49,960 nt of DNA from Eubacterium sp. An11 (GTDB taxonomy: Bacteria; Bacillota; Clostridia; Lachnospirales; Lachnospiraceae): positions 1 through 49,960 of the forward strand of contig NZ_NFLV01000025.1 of assembly GCF_002161065.1 (NCBI RefSeq), read 5' to 3'. Made by a program: the position numbers and the translations under genes. Shown piece after piece: positions 14,719 to 23,640 of this stretch (position 1 is the first letter of the stretch; every line of letters starts with the position of its first letter). The notes beneath the pieces are model-generated. The model ran no database searches. It was not told where the DNA came from and saw only the letters and a program-made list of their open reading frames with translations.

Positions 14719-16338
14719 CTATTTTAGATACATTCGTGCTTCATAAGGGCGCAGAGTGTTGACGTCTTCCATGTCTGCATAGTTGGAGATGAGCAGCTGA
14801 CTTCCTTCCGGAATCAGGGAAGCGGCGTCAATTTTACACGTGTTGCCGTAGAAGTTACAGATGACGGTCAGTGTCTGGCTGTCGTCTTTTCTATGGTAGG
14901 CAAAGATTGCCTCGTCATCCGGCAGAAGCATCTGGAAGGAACCATCTGCGATGACCGGAGTCTCCTTGCGCAGGCGAATGAGCTTTTTATAATAGGAAAA
15001 GATAGAATCGTCATCATTCACCTGAGAAGCAGCGTTGATAGTTGTGTAGTTCGGATTCACCGGCAGCCATGGTGTTCCTGTGGTGAAACCGGCCTGTGCG
15101 CTGTCGTCCCACTGCATTGGAGTGCGGGCGTTGTCACGGCTCTTGGCGTGGATGGACTTCATGATATCTTCTTCCGACCGGCCGTCAGCTTTGAGTACTC
15201 TGTACGCGTTCAGGGTTTCCAGATCATTGTACTGATCGATGGACAGAGGGGTGTTGGTCATGCCAAGCTCTTCGCCCTGGTAAATGTATGGGGTGCCTTC
15301 CATGCCATGAAGGAGAGTGGCGAGCATTTTGGCTGAGATAACACGGTATTCCTCGCTGTCATTGCCCCAGCGGGAGACGATACGAGGCAGGTCGTGGTTA
15401 TCCCAGAAAAGGCTGTTCCATCCCCTGCCGTGGAGCTCAGTCTGCCATTTGTTCATGACTTCTTTAAATCTGAGGAATGGCAGAGGCATCAGATCCCATT
15501 TGGTTCCGTCCGGCTGCTGATCCAGAGAGATATGTTCAAACTGGAAAACCATGGATAACTCGCTGCCGTCCGGATTGCTGTAGAGGAGAGCCCTTTCCGG
15601 TGTTGCGCTCCAGGCCTCTCCGACGCTGACCAGTCCGGCTTTGCCGAAGGTGTTGGCGCTTAATTCATGGATCAGCTGGTGAAGCTTCGGACCCTCCACC
15701 ATGATTTTTTCATCTGGAACCTTGCCGATATGGTCGATGACGTCCAGGCGGAAGCCTTCAATGCCGCGGTCGATCCACCAGTTGATCATGTTGTAAAGTT
15801 CCTGGCGCATGTTCGGATTCTCCCAGTTTAAATCCGGCTGCTTCCTGGAGAACTGATGCATATAATACTGCTCAAGTTCCGGCACCCACTGCCAGATGGA
15901 ACCGCCGAAACCGGAGGTCAGATCGTTGGGAGGACAGCCTTCCACGCCGTCTCTCCAAACGTAATAATCATGATAAGGGTTATCTTTTCCTTTTAAAGCT
16001 TCCCGGAACCAGAAATGTTCATCGGAAGTATGGTTGAGAACCAGATCCATGATAATGCGGATGTGATGCTTCTTTGCCTCGGAGATCAGGCGGTCCATGT
16101 CGTCAAGATTGCCGAAGATTGGATCGATATCCTGGTAGTCGGAAATATCGTAGCCGTTGTCATCCTGAGGAGAACGGTAGACCGGGGAAAGCCAGATGGC
16201 GTCGACGCCCAGATCTTCCAGATAGTCAAGTCGGCTGATGATGCCCGGGAGATCGCCGATGCCGTCGCCGTTGGTATCCTGAAAACTCTTTGGGTAAACC
16301 TGATAGATGACTGCTTTTTTCCACCATTTGTTATCCAT
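14719..16338 (-). CDS. malL: Oligo-1,6-glucosidase / alpha-glucosidase (GH13 subfamily 31)
   Basis: A 539-residue cytoplasmic GH13 enzyme without a signal peptide. VYPKSFQDTNGDGIGDLPGI opens the barrel. The catalytic residues are D199 (GFRLDVIDHI), E241 (VSVGEAWSA) and D316 (WDNHDLPR). V200 directly after the nucleophile is the residue associated with alpha-1,6 preference (Thr in maltases). It should release glucose from isomaltose-type or palatinose-like sugars. It has its own promoter at 16443-16471 and lies 176 bp downstream of the galR-type gene on the same strand, at the edge of the sugar island. Confidence 0.9.
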   Translation of the reverse strand: MDNKWWKKAVIYQVYPKSFQDTNGDGIGDLPGIISRLDYLEDLGVDAIWLSPVYRSPQDDNGYDISDYQDIDPIFGNLDDMDRLISEAKKHHIRIIMDLVLNHTSDEHFWFREALKGKDNPYHDYYVWRDGVEGCPPNDLTSGFGGSIWQWVPELEQYYMHQFSRKQPDLNWENPNMRQELYNMINWWIDRGIEGFRLDVIDHIGKVPDEKIMVEGPKLHQLIHELSANTFGKAGLVSVGEAWSATPERALLYSNPDGSELSMVFQFEHISLDQQPDGTKWDLMPLPFLRFKEVMNKWQTELHGRGWNSLFWDNHDLPRIVSRWGNDSEEYRVISAKMLATLLHGMEGTPYIYQGEELGMTNTPLSIDQYNDLETLNAYRVLKADGRSEEDIMKSIHAKSRDNARTPMQWDDSAQAGFTTGTPWLPVNPNYTTINAASQVNDDDSIFSYYKKLIRLRKETPVIADGSFQMLLPDDEAIFAYHRKDDSQTLTVICNFYGNTCKIDAASLIPEGSQLLISNYADMEDVNTLRPYEARMYLK

Positions 16339-16442
16339 GTGTGTAATCCCTTTCTGTTTGTGTATTTTTTGCGGCGTCTGCCGCAGAATTTCGTTTTAAC
16401 AGGCGCGTGACTGAACAGTTGTGAAAAGTTATTTTCTACATC

Positions 16443-16471
16443 TTTATACTACTGTGACAGGGAGATGTAAA
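16443..16471 (-). promoter_or_regulatory. Promoter of the glucosidase gene
   Basis: On the minus strand TTTACA (16466-16471) and TATAAA (16443-16448) are 17 bp apart, about 105 bp upstream of the start codon. Confidence 0.65.
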
Positions 16472-16514
16472 GCCCTTTTTTACCAGGATTTTTGGACGGA
16501 AAAAGGTTGAAGAT

Positions 16515-17621
<1,107 letters not shown>

Positions 17622-17646
17622 TTATAGTAAAAATTGGTAAAAATAG

Positions 17647-17675
17647 TTGACAAATTTACTAAAATATTTTACTAT
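17647..17675 (+). promoter_or_regulatory. galK promoter
   Basis: TTGACA (17647-17652) and TACTAT (17670-17675) have a 17-bp spacer. The spacer contains the second TTTACTAAAATA operator-like copy, so bound repressor would block RNA polymerase. Confidence 0.75.
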
Positions 17676-17738
17676 AAAGCCATAATATTAACCGACCATT
17701 TAACAAAGGGCAATGGATCAAGAAAGGAGAAGTATGTA

Positions 17739-19022
17739 ATGGCAAAGAAAACAGGGGTGTTAAAAGAAGAATTTAAAAACGGGGTGTACAGAGATCTGCT
17801 GAAAGATATCTACGTGGATGAGGGCGTTCTGGATTATCAGACAGAACGTTACATCAAGGCACTGGAAAGCTATGAGAAGCTGTACGGAGAACAGGAAGTG
17901 GAGATTTACAGCGCGCCGGGCCGCAGCGAGGTGGGGGGCAATCATACAGACCACCAGCACGGCAAGGTACTGGCAGCGTCCATCAACCTGGATATCATCG
18001 CGGTAGTCGCTCCGAGAGAGGACGGCGTCATTGAGGTGAAGTCCGAGGGATATCCTAAGACGGTGGTTGATTTATCTTCCCTGAAACCGGTGAAGAGAGA
18101 GAACGGAACATCCATCGCGCTGATTCGGGGAGTAGCTGCTAGAATCGAAGAAATGGGATACCAGATCGGCGGTTTCCAGGCTTACGCTACCAGCGATGTG
18201 TTGAGTGGTTCCGGCCTGTCTTCCTCAGCGGCTTATGAAGTACTTATCGGAACGATTCTTTCCGGCTTATACAACGATATGAAGCTGGATGCGGTGGACA
18301 TCGCCAAAATAGGGCAATACGCGGAAAACGTATATTTTGGCAAACCATGCGGACTGATGGATCAGACTGCTTCCTCCGTGGGAGGACTCATTCATATTGA
18401 TTTTGCGGATCCGGACAACACATTGGTGAAAAAGATCGATGTGGATTTTGAGGCATATGATCATTGTCTGTGCATCACGGATACCAAAGGTTCGCATGCC
18501 GACCTGACCGATGAATATGCGGCCATCCCGGCGGATATGAAGAAGGCTGCCGCTTATTTCGGCAAAGAAGTGCTGCGTCAGGTGGATGAGAAGGAATTCT
18601 ACGGAAAGCTGGCGGAGATCCGTGAGAAGCTCGGCGACCGTCCGGTACTTCGTGCCATCCATTTCTTTGAGGAAGAGAAGAGAGTGGATGCAGAAATCGC
18701 CGCCCTGGAACGGGGAGATTTCGATGCATTTAAGAAATGGGTGAAGGCATCCGGCGCTTCTTCTTTCCAGTATCTGCAAAACGTATTTACTGTTCGGGAC
18801 TTAAATGGGCAGGGACTTTCTGTGGGCCTTGCCGTCAGTGATGCAGTACTGGGAGAGAGAGGTGTCAGCCGTGTGCATGGCGGCGGTTTTGCCGGAACCA
18901 TTCAGGCGTTTGTACCGGGAGACGCGGTGCAGGAATACAAAGACGCGCTGGACGGAGTATTCGGTAAGGGAAGCTGTCATGTATTGAAAGTGAGAAAATA
19001 CGGTGGTATGAAGGTTCTGTAA
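17739..19022 (+). CDS. galK: Galactokinase
   Basis: A 427-residue GHMP kinase. Galactose signature APGRSEVGGNHTDHQHGK near residues 58-75, ATP-binding LSGSGLSSSAAYE near 150, and the third GHMP motif RVHGGGFAGTIQAFVP near 375. It converts galactose plus ATP to galactose 1-phosphate, the first Leloir step. I use ATG 17739 with AAAGGAGA just upstream. Open frame before it is promoter sequence. galT follows 77 bp later. It would take galactose released by the alpha-galactosidase at 34160. Confidence 0.95.
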   Translation: MAKKTGVLKEEFKNGVYRDLLKDIYVDEGVLDYQTERYIKALESYEKLYGEQEVEIYSAPGRSEVGGNHTDHQHGKVLAASINLDIIAVVAPREDGVIEVKSEGYPKTVVDLSSLKPVKRENGTSIALIRGVAARIEEMGYQIGGFQAYATSDVLSGSGLSSSAAYEVLIGTILSGLYNDMKLDAVDIAKIGQYAENVYFGKPCGLMDQTASSVGGLIHIDFADPDNTLVKKIDVDFEAYDHCLCITDTKGSHADLTDEYAAIPADMKKAAAYFGKEVLRQVDEKEFYGKLAEIREKLGDRPVLRAIHFFEEEKRVDAEIAALERGDFDAFKKWVKASGASSFQYLQNVFTVRDLNGQGLSVGLAVSDAVLGERGVSRVHGGGFAGTIQAFVPGDAVQEYKDALDGVFGKGSCHVLKVRKYGGMKVL

Positions 19023-19099
19023 GAGGAATCCGGGGAGAAAAGTTGTCAGAGTAATACAGGATACAGGAAATGTAAAGGGCTGTAAAAGGAGAATATGAG

Positions 19100-20596
19100 A
19101 TGAGTTTATATAGAGAAATTGCCAGACTGGTGGAATATGGACTGAGAACGGAGCTCATTGCTCAGGCAGATAAGAGATATATGATCAATCAGCTTCTTGA
19201 AGTGTTCCGGGAAGATGAGTATGAGGAGCAGGACGTTTCCGGAGAGGAGATCGTACTTCCGGAAGTGCTGGATGCATTGACAGACATTGCGCTGGAACGG
19301 GGAATCATCGACAGTGATGATATTGTGACCAGAGATTTGTTTGACACCAGACTGATGGGAGTCATCACGCCGCGTCCGTCCCAGGTCATCGCGGAATTTG
19401 AAGAGCTCTACGGAGAGAACCCGCAGAAGGCAACCGACGCCTTTTATAAGTTCAGCCAGGATAACAATTATATCCGCAGGGATAGGATCAAAAAAGATAT
19501 CCGCTGGAAAGTGGACAGCCCGTATGGAAAGATTGACATTTCCATTAATCTTTCCAAACCGGAAAAAGATCCGAAAGCCATCGCTGCGGCAAAGAACGCA
19601 CCGCAGAGTGCGTACCCGAAATGTCAGCTTTGTATGGAGAATGAAGGCTATGCCGGCAGAATGAATCATCCGGCGAGACAGAATCACCGGATCATCCCGA
19701 TTTATATCAACGGAAGCCGGTGGGGATTCCAGTATTCTCCATATGTGTATTATAATGAACACTGCATCGTATTTAACGGTCAGCACATTCCGATGAAGAT
19801 CGATCATTCTACTTTTGTGAAACTTTTTGATTTCATCAAACAGTTCCCGCATTATTTTCTGGGATCCAATGCGGATCTTCCGATTGTGGGCGGTTCCATT
19901 TTAAGTCATGACCATTTCCAGGGAGGACGGTATCGTTTCGCCATGGCTGATGCTGCCATGGAAAAACAGATCACCATCCCGGGATATGAGGATGTGGAAG
20001 CGGGAATCCTTCACTGGCCGCTGTCCGTCATCCGTATCCGCCACAAAGATGAAAAACGCCTGATCGCTCTGGCAGATCACATTTTAGAGAAATGGAGAGG
20101 ATACACCGATGAGGAGGCGTACATTTTTGCCGAGACAGACGGAGAACCGCACAATACCATTACGCCGATAGCCAGAAAGAATGGAGAGATATATGAGCTG
20201 GATCTCACTTTGAGAAACAACATCACCACAGAAGAATGTCCGCTGGGATTGTACCACCCGCACAGTGAATATCATCATATCAAGAAGGAGAATATCGGCC
20301 TCATTGAAGTCATGGGTCTGGCAGTGCTGCCGTCCAGACTGAAAGGGGAGATGGAACTTCTGGCAGACTGTCTGGTAAAAGGAACTCCGGTTGAGGACCA
20401 TGAAGAGCTTTTGAAACATAAAGAATGGGCAGAAAAGATCCGTGAAAAATATGCGGATATCAATGATTCCAATGTGATGGATATTCTGAAAGAAGAAATC
20501 GGAAAAGTATTTGTCGGCGTTCTGGAGGACGCAGGAGTGTACAAGTGTACAGAGGAAGGCAGAGCGGCCTTTGACCGTTTTATCGCCGTACTGTAA
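19100..20596 (+). CDS. galT: UDP-glucose-hexose-1-phosphate uridylyltransferase (class II)
   Basis: A 498-residue enzyme of the Firmicute type II GalT family, which lacks close resemblance to E. coli GalT. Family signatures: NHPARQNHRIIPI, GSRWGFQYSPYVYYNEHCI and GGSILSHDHFQGGRY, whose HDH provides the catalytic histidine region. It transfers UMP between UDP-glucose and galactose 1-phosphate. Co-transcribed with galK. No galE is present in the window, so UDP-galactose epimerase must be elsewhere. Confidence 0.95.
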   Translation: MSLYREIARLVEYGLRTELIAQADKRYMINQLLEVFREDEYEEQDVSGEEIVLPEVLDALTDIALERGIIDSDDIVTRDLFDTRLMGVITPRPSQVIAEFEELYGENPQKATDAFYKFSQDNNYIRRDRIKKDIRWKVDSPYGKIDISINLSKPEKDPKAIAAAKNAPQSAYPKCQLCMENEGYAGRMNHPARQNHRIIPIYINGSRWGFQYSPYVYYNEHCIVFNGQHIPMKIDHSTFVKLFDFIKQFPHYFLGSNADLPIVGGSILSHDHFQGGRYRFAMADAAMEKQITIPGYEDVEAGILHWPLSVIRIRHKDEKRLIALADHILEKWRGYTDEEAYIFAETDGEPHNTITPIARKNGEIYELDLTLRNNITTEECPLGLYHPHSEYHHIKKENIGLIEVMGLAVLPSRLKGEMELLADCLVKGTPVEDHEELLKHKEWAEKIREKYADINDSNVMDILKEEIGKVFVGVLEDAGVYKCTEEGRAAFDRFIAVL

Positions 20597-20608
20597 AGGA
20601 TAATAAAA

Positions 20609-20659
20609 GGGCAGGGATACCGGACGCAGATAAAAAACTGACCTCCGGAATCTCTGCCA
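20609..20659. terminator. Terminator between galT and the converging regulator gene
   Basis: GGCAGGGAT pairs with ATCTCTGCC, with an inner CCGGA/TCCGG stem. The minus strand reads CCCTTTTATT after it and the plus strand AAAAAAG. It serves the minus-strand gene best. Confidence 0.65.
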
Positions 20660-20671
20660 AAAAAGATTCCG

Positions 20672-21604
20672 TTATAAATTTTTCATATAGTTAAAAACAA
20701 AGAGGACCGTTTTGATCGTCATGGCATCGTGAAACTGCCGGATATCCAGACCGGTCTCTTTTTGTATCTGTTCCAGTCGATAAATGAGAGTGTTGCGGTG
20801 CATGTGAAGCCGGCGGGTAGTCTCAGCGATATTCAGATTGTTATCCAGAAAACAGTTGATCACGTGGACAGTTTCCGGCTGGAAAAAAGAAGGAGAGTCC
20901 GTGCCGATCACTTCCTGCAGATAGGCGCTGCACCGTTCCTTTGAGAGACCGTAAATGAGACGGCCGATCCCCAGTTTGTTATAAGGGTAGACATACTGGC
21001 CGGGATAGAATATCCGGCCTACATTCAGCGCCAGGCTGGCCTCCTGATAAGCGTCCGGAAGCTGATTGAGATGGCCGGTGACCGCGCTGAAAGCCACATT
21101 GACCTGAATGAGAGCCTCTGTGTTCAGCAGGTCCATTACAAGATAGGCGGTGGAGTCGAGCGTCTCCTCTGATACCTCCTCTGTAAATGTGTAGACGATG
21201 GCCAGCTGGCAGGAAGACATGGGAACCAGCCAGACGTGCGAAGTGTCTGGAAAAGCGTGTTTTAAAATGGCCATGACAGAATTATTCATGGTTTCTTTTG
21301 ATTCCACGAGAAAGACTGCGCGCGGATCAGAGAGAGAAACATGCAGCCGCTTGGCGGTGTGAATGAGTTCGTGAGTCTCCAGGTCTCCGGTGATCCATTT
21401 TTTGTAAATGGCTTCTTTGCTGTTGACTTCCTTATAGGAGGCGATCAGAGAGTCAAGCTGGTGGAGAAGATAGGACTCTGTCTCCTCGGCTTCCGCTTCC
21501 GGAAGATCTGTCGTGTCGGGCAGGTCCAGGGAGAAGGACAGGCCGGTGATTCTTTTCAATTCATCCAGTTTTCTTTGCATATTCTTTTTCTCTGTATTTC
21601 TCAT
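20672..21604 (-). CDS. PucR/CdaR-type transcriptional regulator
   Basis: A 310-residue regulator whose C-terminus reads NCFLDNNLNIAETTRRLHMHRNTLIYRLEQIQKETGLDIRQFHDA, the HTH_30 domain of PucR/sugar-diacid (CdaR) regulators. The first 60 residues are a coiled-coil-like linker; the middle (about 90-220) is a GGDEF-like regulatory fold without catalytic motifs. AGGAG precedes the ATG. It lies just downstream of msmK on the same strand and could control sugar transport. Inducer unknown. Confidence 0.85.
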   Translation of the reverse strand: MRNTEKKNMQRKLDELKRITGLSFSLDLPDTTDLPEAEAEETESYLLHQLDSLIASYKEVNSKEAIYKKWITGDLETHELIHTAKRLHVSLSDPRAVFLVESKETMNNSVMAILKHAFPDTSHVWLVPMSSCQLAIVYTFTEEVSEETLDSTAYLVMDLLNTEALIQVNVAFSAVTGHLNQLPDAYQEASLALNVGRIFYPGQYVYPYNKLGIGRLIYGLSKERCSAYLQEVIGTDSPSFFQPETVHVINCFLDNNLNIAETTRRLHMHRNTLIYRLEQIQKETGLDIRQFHDAMTIKTVLFVFNYMKNL

Positions 21605-21670
21605 ATATAAATCTCCTGTTTATAACTAACCTGAGCATTTATTATAACAAAACTTCGCCAAAAAGAACAG

Positions 21671-21706
21671 ATGCCCCAGGTGAAAAATGAGGAGGACCTG
21701 AGGCAT
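21671..21706 (-). terminator. Terminator of the msmK-type gene
   Basis: ATGCCTCAGGT pairs with ACCTGGGGCAT (one mismatch) on the minus strand, followed by TGTTCTTTTT. Confidence 0.7.
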
Positions 21707-21758
21707 GCATTCTTTTAGAAAAAGAGAAAAACAATTATAATGCACAATGTGCATGTTT

Positions 21759-22868
21759 CTAATTTGTGATGGTTACTTCTGTTTCTTTATCGAATAAATG
21801 AATCTTTTCCATATCCAGAGTAAATGTAGCATCTGAACCAGATTTCAGTTTGGTGCTGGAACTTACACGGGCTGTCATCTGTGTGCCTTCCATATCGAAG
21901 TACAGATAAACCTCTGCGCCAAGCAGCTCGTAGAACTTAATCTTCGTGTTGATGTTGATACCAACAGGAGCATCCGGAGCGTCTGCTTCGTAAATATTTT
22001 CCGGACGGATACCAAGGATAACGGTCTTGCCGTCATAGTTACCGTCAATAAGCGCCTGTTTCTTGGAATCTGGCACATGCATCTCGCTGTGTCCGACTTT
22101 CAGTGTAACGTCGTTGCCGGAAATCTTAACCTTAGCATCCATGAAGTTCATCTGAGGAGATCCAATGAATCCGGCTACGAACAGGTTGCATGGATAATCG
22201 TACAGATTCTGAGGAGTATCTACCTGCTGCATGATACCATCTTTCATAACAACGATTCTTGTACCAAGGGTCATGGCCTCTGTCTGGTCATGAGTTACGT
22301 AAATGATGGTAGCGCCCAGATTCTGATGCAGTTTGGAAATCTCGATACGCATCTGAACACGAAGCTTGGCATCCAGGTTGGAAAGAGGCTCGTCCATCAG
22401 GAATACTTTCGGGTTACGCACGATGGCACGTCCCATGGCAACACGCTGTCTCTGACCACCGGAAAGAGCGTTCGGCTTACGGTCAAGGAGTTTGTCGAGG
22501 TCAAGGATCTTGGCAGCTTCACGAACCTTTTTGTCGATCTCATCCTTTGGCACTTTACGAAGCTTTAAGCTGAATGCCATATTGTCGTATACTGTCATAT
22601 GCGGATACAGAGCGTAGTTCTGGAAAACCATGGCAATGTCACGGTCCTTCGGCTCGATGTTGTTCATCAGCTTGCCGTCGATACGGAACTCACCATCGGA
22701 AATATCCTCCAGACCTGCGATCATACGAAGTGTAGTGGATTTACCACATCCGGATGGTCCGACGAAAATGATGAACTCTTTATCTGCAATCTCCAGATTA
22801 AAATCGGTTACGGCATGATAACCGTTCGGGTAAACTTTCTGGATACCCTTTAAAGATAATGTTGCCAT
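21759..22868 (-). CDS. msmK: Sugar ABC transporter ATP-binding protein (MsmK/UgpC/MalK type)
   Basis: A 369-residue ATPase. Walker A GPSGCGKST near residue 37, signature LSGGQRQRVAMGRAIVRNP near 135, Walker B VFLMDEPLSNLD near 155, switch H in VTHDQTEA. The C-terminal TOBE/regulatory region (about 235-369) is that of multi-sugar MsmK/MsiK proteins. These ATPases are often encoded away from, and shared among, several carbohydrate importers. The importer at 30822-33976 has no ATPase gene of its own and is a likely client. AGGAGG precedes the start. Confidence 0.92.
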   Translation of the reverse strand: MATLSLKGIQKVYPNGYHAVTDFNLEIADKEFIIFVGPSGCGKSTTLRMIAGLEDISDGEFRIDGKLMNNIEPKDRDIAMVFQNYALYPHMTVYDNMAFSLKLRKVPKDEIDKKVREAAKILDLDKLLDRKPNALSGGQRQRVAMGRAIVRNPKVFLMDEPLSNLDAKLRVQMRIEISKLHQNLGATIIYVTHDQTEAMTLGTRIVVMKDGIMQQVDTPQNLYDYPCNLFVAGFIGSPQMNFMDAKVKISGNDVTLKVGHSEMHVPDSKKQALIDGNYDGKTVILGIRPENIYEADAPDAPVGININTKIKFYELLGAEVYLYFDMEGTQMTARVSSSTKLKSGSDATFTLDMEKIHLFDKETEVTITN

Positions 22869-23028
22869 AGAAATGTATCCTCCTTTAATATGTGTATATA
22901 TAAAAAATATATATTCGGTGAACGATTTTGATTACTTTCTTAGTTTAAACCAAAGGAACGCATCCGGCAATGGCACAAATAACTAAAATTTTCGAAAAAT
23001 TATGGTTAAAGACAACATTCTGAGCGGA

Positions 23029-23640
23029 TCAGCCTTTCTGTGCCGGTGCATTATACTCAAAAATGCAGTATTCATAGGCGTTGATGATTTCTGTTCCTTT
23101 ATATTTGTCATAGCGGTGAAAATCACAGCCGTAGTTCTTATGTACATGTCCGTGAATGAAATAGCGGGGCTGGTAACGGTCCAGCAGGTGGCAGAAAGTT
23201 TCAAAACCCCGGTGGGGAAGATCTTCGCCATCGTTAATGTTCCGGGCCGGCGCATGGGTCAGCAGGATATCGATACCGCCATGGCGAAGGAGAGAGAGCG
23301 TTCTCTTTTTGGCCCGGCGGTGCATTTCCTTCTCTTCATACTGGTACTCTCCGTCATTGTAATTCATGGAGCCGCCAAGTCCAAGAATGCGGATACCCTC
23401 ATGAACGTAGAGCTTGTCATCCACGCAGATACAGCCTTCCGGCGGTTTACGTTTATACTGCGTGTCGTGGTTGCCGTGCACATACAGTACAGGCGCATGG
23501 GACATGGTGACCAGGAAGGAAAGATATTCCGCCCGGAGATCTCCGGCAGACAAGATCAGGTCGATGTCCGCGAGTTTCTTTTTTTCGTAGTAATCCCAGA
23601 AATAGGGAGACTCAATGTCCGATATTGCTAAAATTTTCAT
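23029..23640 (-). CDS. Metallophosphoesterase
   Basis: A 203-residue calcineurin-like phosphoesterase. SAGDLRAEYLSF (motif II), VHGNHDTQ (motif III), LLTHAPAR (motif IV) and FIHGHVHKNYG (motif V) are present. The first motif is SDIES rather than the usual D-x-H, so one metal ligand is replaced. The start overlaps the stop of the ParB-like/BMP gene by 4 bp, so the two are translationally coupled and should act together. Substrate unknown: phosphodiester, nucleotide or RNA are all possible. Confidence 0.85.
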   Translation of the reverse strand: MKILAISDIESPYFWDYYEKKKLADIDLILSAGDLRAEYLSFLVTMSHAPVLYVHGNHDTQYKRKPPEGCICVDDKLYVHEGIRILGLGGSMNYNDGEYQYEEKEMHRRAKKRTLSLLRHGGIDILLTHAPARNINDGEDLPHRGFETFCHLLDRYQPRYFIHGHVHKNYGCDFHRYDKYKGTEIINAYEYCIFEYNAPAQKG

